Assembly: GCF_000836725.1 (NCBI RefSeq)
Contig: NZ_JXTH01000002.1
Location: forward strand, 1-64,000
Source: Anoxybacillus thermarum
GTDB taxonomy: Bacteria; Bacillota; Bacilli; Bacillales; Anoxybacillaceae
Reading direction: 5' to 3'
Length of the DNA stretch: 64,000 nt
Every line of letters starts with the position of its first letter. The stretch's first letter is position 1. A program made the position numbers and the translations under genes. The notes below the pieces were generated by a model. The model did no database searches and was not told the DNA's origin. It saw only the letters and a list, made by a program, of their open reading frames with translations. Shown here piece after piece: positions 38,714 to 48,525 of the stretch.

Positions 38714-39298
38714 ATGTGGCACGATTATTTTAAACAGCTCGAGGCATATTTAAAATGGCAACAACAAAAAATGCAATCGCTTGAACAAGCGATACATGTT
38801 TTACAACAACAATATGAACAGTTAAAAAAAAAGCCGCGTACAACGATTGAAAAAATTGAATATCATTTTGATCAACTAAAAGTGGAAACGTTAGAAGGAA
38901 CGTTAAATATCGGTCTAAATCCTGCAACGTTTGGGGAAGATACGATTGAAAATTTTGCTGTTCCAAAAAGCCAAACGATTATTCCACAACCGACACCGCT
39001 CTTTCGCAACATTCAAACGGCCGTTCATTCATATTTACAAGAAGAAGGAGAGCACATCATCGCGCGCGTCGAACAAACGTATGAGCGGTCGCTTGATCCA
39101 GCATATCGCCAATTTATATTGCAAGATATTGCCCGACAAATTGATGATCGCATTCATTTTTATTTACGACAGTATGGGGAAAGCGAAACAGAAAACGAAC
39201 AATTACAACAAAACATTATCGCTTATTTAAAACGGGATATTGAACATTCGATCGAAACATTTTTAAAACATTTGCCACGAGAGGAGACGAACGAATGA
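38714..39298 (+). CDS. gerPC: Spore germination protein GerPC
   Basis: The 194-residue protein is the largest of the operon. The first 40 residues are a likely coiled coil (YLKWQQQKMQSLEQAIHVLQ), followed by KIEYHFDQLKVETLEGTLNIG, which matches GerPC, and a helical second half. Its last four bases overlap gerPD. The 72-base gap before it holds the ribosome site AGAAGGAGG. Confidence 0.87.
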   Translation: MWHDYFKQLEAYLKWQQQKMQSLEQAIHVLQQQYEQLKKKPRTTIEKIEYHFDQLKVETLEGTLNIGLNPATFGEDTIENFAVPKSQTIIPQPTPLFRNIQTAVHSYLQEEGEHIIARVEQTYERSLDPAYRQFILQDIARQIDDRIHFYLRQYGESETENEQLQQNIIAYLKRDIEHSIETFLKHLPREETNE

Positions 39299-39492
39299 AT
39301 ATGACAGTTGTGAATCATCATTTATCGGTTGGTCATATCGCCATTGGAGGAGTGGCGAGCGCCTCGCTCGTTTTAATCGGCGATAGCGAAACGATTCAAC
39401 TAGCTTCCGCATTCGACACACCGCCAGAATCGTTAATTATCGGTCCATTTCCACAAAAACAAAACAATAAAAAAAATGAGGAAAAGCGATGA
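39295..39492 (+). CDS. gerPD: Spore germination protein GerPD
   Basis: The 65-residue protein has MTVVNHHLSVGHIAIGGVASA, SLVLIGDSETIQLASAFDTPPES and a basic Asn/Lys-rich tail, matching GerPD. It overlaps gerPC and gerPE by four bases each. GAGGAG lies upstream inside gerPC. Confidence 0.85.
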   Translation: MNMTVVNHHLSVGHIAIGGVASASLVLIGDSETIQLASAFDTPPESLIIGPFPQKQNNKKNEEKR

Positions 39493-39860
39493 GCCGCCTT
39501 TCCGTCGTTCATTTATTAAGAGCAAACGCGGTCGTCTTTAGCTCCGTCGTGCAAGTTGGAGACAGCCAACACATTCGTCTTTCTGGGCGGGCGGTTGCCG
39601 TTCAAAGACAATTTGAATACGTCGACAGCAACGAATTTCCGCTCGTCTTTCCGATCTTTACAAAACCGATTCCGCTTCCACCTGTTGATCATGAACACGT
39701 TTGTCGTCATACGTTGCACGATTGCCCGCTCATCGCTGTTCATTCCATTCGCATCATCGGGGTTTCTTCTACATCTGTCGTGCATATCGGTTCCACGAAA
39801 AATGTAGGAGCGGAATCACGAGTGAAACATATTCGTCAGCTGACAGAAAGGAGAAAATGA
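39489..39860 (+). CDS. gerPE: Spore germination protein GerPE
   Basis: The 123-residue protein starts MSRLSVVHLLRANAVVFSSV, has QVGDSQHIRLSGRAVAVQRQ and a second similar unit near the end (IGVSSTSVVHIGSTKNVGAESR). The two-unit plan is that of GerPE. It overlaps gerPD by four bases and is one base from gerPF. Confidence 0.83.
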   Translation: MSRLSVVHLLRANAVVFSSVVQVGDSQHIRLSGRAVAVQRQFEYVDSNEFPLVFPIFTKPIPLPPVDHEHVCRHTLHDCPLIAVHSIRIIGVSSTSVVHIGSTKNVGAESRVKHIRQLTERRK

Positions 39861-39861
39861 C

Positions 39862-40083
39862 ATGCCCGCTCTCGTCGGTCCGATTAAAATCAACCTTGTC
39901 GCTAGTGGCGCCGTCATGCAAGTGGGGGATACGTTATATGTGTCACCGAAAATATCGTCAAAAACATTCGCTGGCGCTGGCGCGTTTAACACCGGGAACT
40001 TTATTATCGCCAACAACGGCATTAGCTTAACAAATACGCTTGATTCTGACGCATTCGATCAAAACGTTGCCGGCAATGCTTAA
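39862..40083 (+). CDS. gerPF: Spore germination protein GerPF
   Basis: The 73-residue protein starts MPALVGPIKINLVASGAVMQ and has GDTLYVSPKISSKTFAGAGAF and NTGNFIIANNGISLTNTLDS. It ends the gerP operon and overlaps the convergent HNH gene by four bases. GAAAGGAG precedes the start. Confidence 0.87.
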   Translation: MPALVGPIKINLVASGAVMQVGDTLYVSPKISSKTFAGAGAFNTGNFIIANNGISLTNTLDSDAFDQNVAGNA

Positions 40084-40358
40084 CGCTTTTGCCGCTTCGC
40101 TTTTTTTATTTTCGGCAGCCGATCAGCCGGTTGTTTTCGAATCCACCGAATAAATGACGCAATGCGTTCATCATGTTGTAACCGCTCGATCGTATATAGC
40201 CGATTCGCTAATTCCTCGTTCGTATATAACGCATGAATTTGCTTATGGCAAGGAAGGCATAGTTTTGCCGTTTCTGTTCCGCCATACTCTTTTGGCGTTA
40301 AATGATGAGCGGTTAACACAACATCGTCTCTCTCGCAAAGTTCACACATCCCTTTCAT
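40080..40358 (-). CDS. hlpB: HNH nuclease-like protein (HlpB/YisB)
   Basis: The 92-residue protein has a zinc-type HNH fold: CELCE, LTAHHLTPKEYGG and LCLPCHKQIHALYTN, ending in a basic tail. This gene follows sbcC in B. subtilis too, where HlpB is linked to repair of DNA damage with AddAB and SbcDC. Whether the B. subtilis role holds here is inference. AAGGGGGCGAGCG precedes ATG 40358. It follows sbcC with a 12-base gap and is convergent with gerPF. Confidence 0.85.
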   Translation of the reverse strand: MKGMCELCERDDVVLTAHHLTPKEYGGTETAKLCLPCHKQIHALYTNEELANRLYTIERLQHDERIASFIRWIRKQPADRLPKIKKAKRQKR

Positions 40359-40370
40359 CGCTCGCCCCCT

Positions 40371-43300
40371 TTACATCACTTCAAGGTGAACCGTCGTTCC
40401 CTTTCCAGACGGTTCTGCCGGTTTCACAATGAGCCGTTTCGGCATGCGCGCATGCAACTCTTGAACGTGGCTAATAACCCCGATCGCCATATGTTCTCCT
40501 CGCAATCGTTCTAATGCGGTCATGACGACATCTAACAACTCTTGGTCAAGCGTGCCGAATCCTTCATCTAAAAAGAAAAATTGCAACGGATATTCCCCGC
40601 GCAGCTGAATTTGTGCCGATAGCGCTAACGCTAACGATAAAGATGTTAAAAACGTTTCGCCTCCCGATAATGTCGTCACCGGACGACGTACACCACCGTT
40701 TGCATCGTCACGAATGACAAAACCACCTTCGGAATCTAGCTCAATCGCATAACGCTGTCTCGTTAATTCCCCAAGCCGTTCCGATGCATAGCGCGTCACA
40801 TGAACGAGCTGTTCTTCCGCAATAAATTCAACGAAGCTATTTCCGCGCAACACCTTTTGTAACTCCTCGTACTGACCGACGAGCTTTTCTAGTTGCATTC
40901 TTTCTTGTTGCAATTGTTCAAAGCGCGCATGTTTCGCTTCTAAATCAGCGACGATCGCTTCAAGTGAACCGAGTTGCCGCATATGTTCGTCCACTTGTTC
41001 CTTCATTTGTTCATACGTGCGCATCGTTTCTTCCCATTGTTGTTTCGTCATAACAGCGCCACGCATCATCCCATTTAATCGCTCCCATTCATTTTGCAGC
41101 TTCATCAGTTCATCTTTATATTGTTGAATGTCATGAGCGATTTGTTGTTTCGTTCGTTCATCTAAGCGGGACGCAAGCACATCATTCACCGTTTTCAAAG
41201 TGCTTTTTTTGAATTGTTCTGCCAACATTCGTTCCGCTTCTTGTTTTCGTCTCTCTCCTTCTTGTAAAGCGACATCTGCGGCTTGTTTGTCCGCTTGCAA
41301 CGTGTGCAATTGTTGTTGTAATGACGTCCACCGTTCATACACCTCTTCTTCTTCCCGCTTGACACGTTGCAACGTTTCCTCTATACGAATGAGCTGTTGT
41401 TTTACAGACTCCTCATCTATTCCTTCTGGCAGCGTTTGTTTATATTGTTCGTATTGTTGCTTTTGCATATTCCATTCGGTCGTCCATTCTGCTTTTTGTT
41501 TCATGACCTCTTGATACGTTTCTTTCCATCGCTCTAATTCCGCTCGTTTATCATCTAGTACCGTCACGCTTTTTTCAATGCGCTGTTGCAACTGTTGAGC
41601 TTCCCGTTCGCGCTCACGCAGACGAGAAACGATGTTATCGACTTGTTCAAACGATACATCTGGATACGCCTCATGCCACATCTTTTTTTCTTGTTCGATG
41701 CGCTTGCGTCGCTCTGCACATTTTTTCTCTAATTCAGCTATTTGTTGACGAACGGTTTCCATTTGATATGCATATTGTTTCTCTTTTTGTTTTTGCTCGT
41801 TCCATTTTTCGATATAGCGATACATCCGATCGCGGCATGCGATATAATCTTGTTGCAACGCCTTCCCTTCCGTTTCGATTTCTTTTAAAGAAGAAAGCGG
41901 TGCTTCTTCCACTTCTCGCTTCACTTTTTCCGCATCGACGCGTTGTGGCAAAGGATGGCGCGCCATCATTTCAGACAACTGTTCGACTTGCATTTTTATT
42001 TGCTGTATCGCCACAACGAGTTGTTCTCCGATTTGAATAGAACGGTCGATCCGTTCGAGCGCTTCTTCATCGGGCGTCACTTGTTGTCTTTTCGCCCGAT
42101 TTGGATGATGCGTTGAACCACAAACCGGACAAGCTTCCCCATCGCGCAAGCGTTCAGCTAACGTAGCCGCTAAATCATGTAGACGTGCCGCTTCCGCTTG
42201 CTTTTTTTCCTCTTTCCATTGATAGACGAGCACCATCGCTTGCTTTTCCCGCTCACAGACGCGATGATACAACCGTTCTACATGACGAAACTCCTCAGCT
42301 AGACGTGCTTCAAGTTGTTTCATTTGTTTCATTTCTCGTTCATACGTTTGTTTCATCGCTTCATATGTTTTCAGTTTTTCTTCTTTTTCCTTTTCGATTT
42401 CTTCAAGCGCTTGTAGCTGCAATTGAATGTGGTTCTTTTTTTCAGCCGCTTGCTCCAAACGCTCTTTTACATGCACGTCGACTTTTTTCTCTTCCCATTG
42501 TTTTTTTAATTCCGCTTGTTTTGCACTCCATGTTGTATATTCTTGCGTGCATGTGTCAACCATATGACGCGCTCGATGTTCTTTTTGCTCTATCTCTTGC
42601 AAACTCGCGCGTAGCTTTGCTTGTTGTTGTTCAAGCGACCGCATAAGCGCCAACGTTTGTAGCGCTTGTTTCAGCCGCTCTTGTTTTTGCAACGATTTCG
42701 GTTCTTCTTCGTTCTTTTTCGCGCGACATTGTTCATATTGTTTGCTTGCTTGTTCATACATCGTGCGCACTTGCTGTAATTGGGCATCTCGTTCCTTTGC
42801 TTGTTTTTTCCAATGTTCAACTTCTTTTTCGCTTCGTTCTAATTGTTCAATATACGGAGCAAGACGTTCAGCTTCTTTGCTTCGTTCATACGTCTGCTCA
42901 AGCTGTTTCATCCGTTCTTCTTGCTTTCTGCATTCATTCAGCTGTTGTTCTACTTTTTCTTTTTCGCATTGCCATTGCCATAATTGTTTTTCTTTTTCGT
43001 ATCGTTCATGAATGTGACGCAACTCGTTTTTCGCTCTCTCTAGCGCCTCTTTTCTTTCTGTCAACGCTTGCTTTTGTTTTTCGACTTGTTCTTTCGAAGC
43101 ATCGCCAAGCCCAGCTTGCTCCCCTTTAATCGCCTCTAACTTTGCGGACGCGTCTGCCAATTTATTTTTTAGTTTTTTATTTAATTCGTCGCCATATCGT
43201 TCAAGATGAAACAACCGCTGGAGCATTTGACGGCGCTCCGATCCTTTTAACGACAAAAATTCAGCAAACTTTCCTTGCGGCAAAACGACAGCTCTCGTAA

Positions 43301-43730
43301 AATCTTTCATTTCTAAACCGAGCAGCTGTTTTACTTGTTCATCAACAAAACGCGTCTTATCTGCGATGACGACGCGCTCGTTTCCTTCTTCGATAAAGCG
43401 GCTGAAGACAGAACGAATGCGCAGCGCATCCGCACGCTTAAACGAGCGTTCAACCGTATATCGCTTTACTCCTTCGGCATGTTGTAATTCAAATGTAAAC
43501 GAAACGAACAGTTCATTTTCCGCATGGTTCATAATTCCGTTCGTCTGGTTCACCGCGCGTTCGACATTTCCGTATAACGCGAGCGTCATCGCATCTAAAA
43601 TCGACGACTTTCCGCTTCCTGTCGGACCGAAAATGCCAAACAATCCACCTTCGCATAGCCGTTCAAAATCAATCGTTTCCTTTTGGCGAAAACTATGCAA
43701 CCCTGCAATCGTTAAACGAATCGGCTTCAT
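40371..43730 (-). CDS. sbcC: SbcC exonuclease subunit (Rad50-like)
   Basis: SbcC is the SMC-like ATPase partner of SbcD, cutting hairpins and DNA ends. The 1119-residue protein has an N-terminal Walker A (FGPTGSGKSSILDAM), a long coiled coil of very Glu/Lys/Gln-rich sequence, a zinc hook CPVCG near the middle, and a C-terminal signature TLSGGETFLTSLSLALALS and Walker B FFFLDEGFGTLD. Its start overlaps the sbcD stop by four bases, so the two are co-translated. The coiled-coil region gives several long open frames on the opposite strand that are not genes. Confidence 0.95.
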   Translation of the reverse strand: MKPIRLTIAGLHSFRQKETIDFERLCEGGLFGIFGPTGSGKSSILDAMTLALYGNVERAVNQTNGIMNHAENELFVSFTFELQHAEGVKRYTVERSFKRADALRIRSVFSRFIEEGNERVVIADKTRFVDEQVKQLLGLEMKDFTRAVVLPQGKFAEFLSLKGSERRQMLQRLFHLERYGDELNKKLKNKLADASAKLEAIKGEQAGLGDASKEQVEKQKQALTERKEALERAKNELRHIHERYEKEKQLWQWQCEKEKVEQQLNECRKQEERMKQLEQTYERSKEAERLAPYIEQLERSEKEVEHWKKQAKERDAQLQQVRTMYEQASKQYEQCRAKKNEEEPKSLQKQERLKQALQTLALMRSLEQQQAKLRASLQEIEQKEHRARHMVDTCTQEYTTWSAKQAELKKQWEEKKVDVHVKERLEQAAEKKNHIQLQLQALEEIEKEKEEKLKTYEAMKQTYEREMKQMKQLEARLAEEFRHVERLYHRVCEREKQAMVLVYQWKEEKKQAEAARLHDLAATLAERLRDGEACPVCGSTHHPNRAKRQQVTPDEEALERIDRSIQIGEQLVVAIQQIKMQVEQLSEMMARHPLPQRVDAEKVKREVEEAPLSSLKEIETEGKALQQDYIACRDRMYRYIEKWNEQKQKEKQYAYQMETVRQQIAELEKKCAERRKRIEQEKKMWHEAYPDVSFEQVDNIVSRLREREREAQQLQQRIEKSVTVLDDKRAELERWKETYQEVMKQKAEWTTEWNMQKQQYEQYKQTLPEGIDEESVKQQLIRIEETLQRVKREEEEVYERWTSLQQQLHTLQADKQAADVALQEGERRKQEAERMLAEQFKKSTLKTVNDVLASRLDERTKQQIAHDIQQYKDELMKLQNEWERLNGMMRGAVMTKQQWEETMRTYEQMKEQVDEHMRQLGSLEAIVADLEAKHARFEQLQQERMQLEKLVGQYEELQKVLRGNSFVEFIAEEQLVHVTRYASERLGELTRQRYAIELDSEGGFVIRDDANGGVRRPVTTLSGGETFLTSLSLALALSAQIQLRGEYPLQFFFLDEGFGTLDQELLDVVMTALERLRGEHMAIGVISHVQELHARMPKRLIVKPAEPSGKGTTVHLEVM

Positions 43731-44890
43731 CGTTCATCCTCCTCAGCAACGAGCTGCAAAAATAGTTGAACGAGCTCTTCAGACGGCTTTCCTCCGCCTG
43801 TTTGCCGTTCATAAAAACGCGTAAACAAAGTTTCAATCGGGACATCGGTGCGCACTTCACGCACGACATCGTCCTTCTTCAAGTAATTCGGGCGAATATG
43901 AACAAATCCGTCATACAATTTGCGCAACCGATGTGTTTCTTCTAACGTTAACGATTGCTCGACATCAATTTCTAAATCAATCCACGCCCCGCGATCGCGC
44001 CCTTCCTCAATCCAACGATACACTTGCGCTAACCCTTCTGTCGCTTTCCATTTAACGAGCGGACGCCCTTTGGAAAGCCAACATTCTGAAATGACAGGAG
44101 CACAGCGTGGCTGCACGTCTACAATCGTCACCGACTTGCTGTATCCTGATTCAGAAAAACTGTAAGCGAGCGGTGAGCCGGAATAGCGCGCTGGCATCAC
44201 CGCATGTTTCACATCTTGAGGACGGTGCAAATGACCGAGTGCGACATATTGCGCACGCTGAGGGAAGCTTGCTGGCGACACCGTATACGCTCCGCCGAGC
44301 TCAATCGGGCGCTCGGAGTCGCACGTTGCCCCCCCAGCGACATACAAATGGCTCATTGCAATATTGACGGCATCTTCTTGAAACGATTCGTTCATTTTCG
44401 CAAAAATGGCGCGAATGCGCTCATCATATCGTGCGCGCAACAACGTTTCATCGCATTTATCGGAAAGCAATTCGTTCAAGCGCGACTCTGACGGATACGG
44501 AAGCGCAGCAACGATTAATGTTTCATCAGTTGATGGAACGTACAAGCGTTGCACATCATCCGTCGGAAACCCTAACAACGTAATCGCATGTTGCGCTGCA
44601 ATCGGAGCAGCGGCACTTAAACGACCCGGATGATCGTGGTTTCCCGCGATGACAACAACGTGACGTTTTCCGTGATCGCTCAAACGTGAAAGCGATTCAT
44701 AAAAAAGCTTTTCCGCATCGGCAGACGGATTGACTGTATCAAACGCATCGCCAGCAAGCAATACGACATCGATGTTTTCCTTTTGTACGATTTCTACTAT
44801 TTCATCGATCACCGCTTCTTGCTCGCTCAAGCGGCTTCGCCCTTCAAGCGTTTTCCCTAAATGCCAATCAGCCGTATGCAAAATACGCAA
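43727..44890 (-). CDS. sbcD: SbcD nuclease subunit (Mre11-like)
   Basis: The 387-residue protein is the metallophosphatase-type nuclease of SbcCD. The metal-binding motifs are DWHLGKTL, LAGDAFDTVNPS, GNHDHPGR and ALGHLHRPQ. The start is TTG 44890, with GGGAGG eight bases upstream. It lies one base after the addA stop and overlaps sbcC by four bases, placing it in one operon with addBA. Confidence 0.94.
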   Translation of the reverse strand: MRILHTADWHLGKTLEGRSRLSEQEAVIDEIVEIVQKENIDVVLLAGDAFDTVNPSADAEKLFYESLSRLSDHGKRHVVVIAGNHDHPGRLSAAAPIAAQHAITLLGFPTDDVQRLYVPSTDETLIVAALPYPSESRLNELLSDKCDETLLRARYDERIRAIFAKMNESFQEDAVNIAMSHLYVAGGATCDSERPIELGGAYTVSPASFPQRAQYVALGHLHRPQDVKHAVMPARYSGSPLAYSFSESGYSKSVTIVDVQPRCAPVISECWLSKGRPLVKWKATEGLAQVYRWIEEGRDRGAWIDLEIDVEQSLTLEETHRLRKLYDGFVHIRPNYLKKDDVVREVRTDVPIETLFTRFYERQTGGGKPSEELVQLFLQLVAEEDER

Positions 44891-44891
44891 A

Positions 44892-47800
44892 TTAATCGCC
44901 TCCCATCGCTACAAGTAGCGCACCGTCAAAAGCGTACACGTACGTTTCGGTTACTTTCTTTTTCCAAATTGCTTCAATCGCCTCACGATATAAAGCCAAT
45001 TGCCCTTCATATCGTCGCTTTAGTTGTTGTTGCGGGTCATTCATCCACGATACGCGATCTGTTTTATAGTCGATTAAAACGAGCCCGTATTCATCTTCAA
45101 ATACGCAGTCAATGACTCCTTGAACGATCACCGTTTCTCCCTCCATCTCCTGCGCCAAATAAAACGGCACTTCCCGTTCAAGCCGCTTCGCACGTTGCAT
45201 TCGCTTGCCGATCGGAGTGTGAAAAAAGGCGACGATGCTTTCTATATCGACCGCTTTCGCCTGCTCTTCTGTGAGCCATTCTCCGTTTATCATGCGCGCG
45301 ATTTGCTCCTGCACCGAACGAACGGTCACTTCTTTTGTTACGTCAATATGTTGCATCACAAGATGCATAATCGTTCCTCGTTCCGCCGGTGTTATCGTTT
45401 TCGCTTGCAAAAAGCGCGGCCGTTCAACGATCTCTTTTCGAAACGGCTGTTCGGCATGTCCACCGTATATGTCGCGTTGCCGCTTTAACTCCGATACGCT
45501 TTGTTTCGCCCTTAACATCGTTGCGCCCGCATACGTATACGTCCAAGAAAGGCGGCGCTTGATTTCTTCTTCATATTCGCTTTTAATCGCCACAGGTTGC
45601 AGTTGTTGAATCGCTTCAACGATGTCACGATGCTCATTTGCTTGCTCGTCTTCTTGCTCAAGCGCATGCGCCGACACAACGTGCATCTCCCATAGCGATG
45701 TGTCGTGAAGCACCGTTTTCGACGGACAAATGCTTTGTGGATGGCGGATGAGAGCGTAACCGAGCCAATCCGCATAGCTTTTTGCCTTTTCGATGACATA
45801 CGCAGGAAGTTCCCACGTGGATGTGTAAGTGACTTCTTGCCATTTTTTCTTTTCTGCCTCGATATCCTTTACCGTCGATACGATATATAACTTTTCTTTT
45901 GCACGCGTCAGCGCGACGTATAAAATGCGCATTTCTTCCGCAAGCATTTGCAGTTTCATTTTTTTCTTGATCGCTATCTGCGCGATCGTCGGATAGCTTG
46001 CCCGCCACGTCGGATGAACAAAGCGCATCCCTAATCCGAAATCTTTATCTAATATGTAGTCGCCGCGCAAATCTTTCGTATTAAATCGTTTTGCGGCACC
46101 CGCCAAAAAGACGATCGGGAACTCAAGCCCTTTACTTTTATGAATCGTCATCATGCGCACAACATCTTCTTGTTCTGTGAGCGAACGTGCCGCCCCAAAA
46201 TCGTCTTCGCGCTCTTTTAGCCGTTCAATAAAACGTAAAAAGCGAAAAATGCCACGAAACGACGTTTTTTCATATTGTTTCGCGCGGTCATACAACGCGC
46301 GCAAATTCGCTTGCCGCTGTTTTCCTCCCGGCATTCCGCCGACGTAGTCGTAAAAGTTTGTATCACGATACAATTGCCAAATGAAGTCAGCAAGCGGTTT
46401 TTGTCTTGCCGCTGTACGCCACCCCGATAAATACGAGAGCCAACGTTTGACTTTTTCATAAAGCTCATCATCTTGTGACTGCTCGACAAAAGCAAGCAAC
46501 GCCTCATAAAATGCCCCGTCTTTTTTCGCCAAACGAATGCGTGCCAATTCATTTTCGTCCAATCCAACAATGGGTGATCGAAGCACTGCTGCAAGCGGAA
46601 TGTCTTGATACGGATTGTCAATCACTTTTAAAAGCGATAACATAATTGACACTTCTGTCGCTGAAAAGTAACCTGTCGACAACTCGGCATATACAGGAAC
46701 ATTTTGCTTCCGAAATTCTTCTAACATCGCTGAAGCAGACGACATCGAGCGACATAAAATGACGATGTCGCGATACATGAGACGCCGTTCTCCTTTTAAG
46801 CGACGGTCGTAAACGAAAAACGGCTCGGCAAGCAGTTGTTTGATTTTTTTCGCGATCCATCTCGCTTCAAGCTGAACGGCTGTCACATCTTCTTGTTCTT
46901 CTTCGTCGCTTTCTTCTTTTGCTTCATTAATCCACACACATTCGACTGGCACTTGTTTTTCCGGATAATCGCGCGCGCCAAAGCGAAGAGCCGCATCATC
47001 GTCATAACGCATGTCCCCGACCGTTTCCGTCATGAGTTGTCGAAAAATAAAGTTCGTTCCATCCAATATTTCTTTTCGGCTGCGAAAGTTTTTCGCTAAA
47101 TCAATGCGCAATCCGCCCTCGCCGTCTTTCGTAAACCGATCATATTTTTGTAAAAAAAGCGACGGTTCCGCAAGACGAAAACCGTAAATCGATTGCTTCA
47201 CATCGCCGACCATAAACAAATTGCCTGTCGCTTCATCGTCATGACATACGAGCCGTAAAATAGACTCTTGTACCATATTTGTATCTTGGTATTCGTCGAC
47301 GAGCACTTCGGCAAATTGCGCCCGATAAGAAAGAGCCGCTTCCGACGGCTTGAACTCATGCTCCGCAGAACGATCGCGTAAAATGTGTAAACAATAATGT
47401 TCTAAGTCTGAAAAATCAACGATCCCTTTTTCATCTTTTTTCGCTTGCAATAGATCAGCAAACCGTTGCACCATTTGTACAATCGTAGCAACAGTCGGCT
47501 TCATCTCCCGCAAATGGCGCACGTATGTCGCCGGTTGAAACGAAAACAATTCTTCTGTTGCGCTGCTTATTTCTTTTTTCACTTGCTCGCGCAGTTTTTT
47601 TACCTCATCAATCAATCGCTCGTCATATGCCCCGTCTTTCGGCTTTCTTTTTGCCGTCGCAAACGATACGTTTTTCATCGTTTCATGTAGCTTTTGCCAC
47701 GATTCAGCGCGCGCCTCTTTCAGCTTCGCAATAACTTGTTGGTCGCTAATGAGCGTTTCATACAAATAATCCGGTCCACCTGGCTCTTTCGTTTTTTGCA

Positions 47801-48521
47801 GCGCTTGCGCCAATCGTTGTTCCGCTGCCTCCAGCGCCAAATCAACCGCTTGAAAAAGGTAGTGGGCATACGGTAAATCGTCGATGCGTCCCCCTTCTTC
47901 GACATCGTACATATGAACGATTTGTTGCAACCATTCGTTCGGGTTTGGATGCGAACGGGAAAATTCATATAGCCGTAAAATAAGCGTTTGCAAATCCGCA
48001 TCTGTCCGATCGCTCGTATATTTGTCAACAACAGCTAAAAACGCTCCATCGTTTTCCGCATAATATTGTTCAAATAACGTTTCTAACACTTCTTCTTTTA
48101 ATAGCGCCATCTCCCCTTCATCCGCAATGCGAAACACCGGATCAATACCGATGATGTAATAATATTTGCGAATGACATCTAAACAAAATGAGTGAATGGT
48201 GGAAATGGACGCTTTTTGCAAAAGACTGAGTTGCCTGCGCAAATGAAGTGAGTGCGGTTCGTTTTCAAGCGCTCTCTCTAACGCTTCTCCGATGCGTTGG
48301 CGCATTTCTGCTGCTGCCGCATTCGTAAACGTCACAACAAGCAACCGATCGACATCGATCGGCCGCTCTTTATGCAATATTTTTTGAATGATGCGCTCAA
48401 CAAGCACCGCGGTTTTTCCTGAACCTGCGGCGGCGGCAACAAGCGTATGCTGGCCTTCGGCATAAATCGCTTTCCATTGTTCATCCGTCCATTGACTTTC
48501 TCGTGGTTTTGGCGGAATCAC
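44892..48521 (-). CDS. addA: Helicase-nuclease AddA
   Basis: AddA is the 3'-5' helicase and nuclease subunit of AddAB, the Firmicute counterpart of RecBCD. The 1209-residue protein has UvrD-type helicase motifs: VAAAAGSGKTAVL (Walker A), LLVVTFTNAAAAEMR, VDEYQDTNMVQE and MTIHKSKGLEFP. The C-terminal nuclease motif is LIDYKTDRV. GTG 48521 has AAGGGGTG upstream and lies four bases after addB. Confidence 0.95.
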   Translation of the reverse strand: MIPPKPRESQWTDEQWKAIYAEGQHTLVAAAAGSGKTAVLVERIIQKILHKERPIDVDRLLVVTFTNAAAAEMRQRIGEALERALENEPHSLHLRRQLSLLQKASISTIHSFCLDVIRKYYYIIGIDPVFRIADEGEMALLKEEVLETLFEQYYAENDGAFLAVVDKYTSDRTDADLQTLILRLYEFSRSHPNPNEWLQQIVHMYDVEEGGRIDDLPYAHYLFQAVDLALEAAEQRLAQALQKTKEPGGPDYLYETLISDQQVIAKLKEARAESWQKLHETMKNVSFATAKRKPKDGAYDERLIDEVKKLREQVKKEISSATEELFSFQPATYVRHLREMKPTVATIVQMVQRFADLLQAKKDEKGIVDFSDLEHYCLHILRDRSAEHEFKPSEAALSYRAQFAEVLVDEYQDTNMVQESILRLVCHDDEATGNLFMVGDVKQSIYGFRLAEPSLFLQKYDRFTKDGEGGLRIDLAKNFRSRKEILDGTNFIFRQLMTETVGDMRYDDDAALRFGARDYPEKQVPVECVWINEAKEESDEEEQEDVTAVQLEARWIAKKIKQLLAEPFFVYDRRLKGERRLMYRDIVILCRSMSSASAMLEEFRKQNVPVYAELSTGYFSATEVSIMLSLLKVIDNPYQDIPLAAVLRSPIVGLDENELARIRLAKKDGAFYEALLAFVEQSQDDELYEKVKRWLSYLSGWRTAARQKPLADFIWQLYRDTNFYDYVGGMPGGKQRQANLRALYDRAKQYEKTSFRGIFRFLRFIERLKEREDDFGAARSLTEQEDVVRMMTIHKSKGLEFPIVFLAGAAKRFNTKDLRGDYILDKDFGLGMRFVHPTWRASYPTIAQIAIKKKMKLQMLAEEMRILYVALTRAKEKLYIVSTVKDIEAEKKKWQEVTYTSTWELPAYVIEKAKSYADWLGYALIRHPQSICPSKTVLHDTSLWEMHVVSAHALEQEDEQANEHRDIVEAIQQLQPVAIKSEYEEEIKRRLSWTYTYAGATMLRAKQSVSELKRQRDIYGGHAEQPFRKEIVERPRFLQAKTITPAERGTIMHLVMQHIDVTKEVTVRSVQEQIARMINGEWLTEEQAKAVDIESIVAFFHTPIGKRMQRAKRLEREVPFYLAQEMEGETVIVQGVIDCVFEDEYGLVLIDYKTDRVSWMNDPQQQLKRRYEGQLALYREAIEAIWKKKVTETYVYAFDGALLVAMGGD

Positions 48522-48525
48522 ACGA

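Noticed and set aside
42185-42646. Antisense frame inside sbcC
   Set aside because: It mirrors the coiled-coil codons of sbcC, giving a Leu/Phe/Ser-rich sequence that looks membrane-like but is a shadow.
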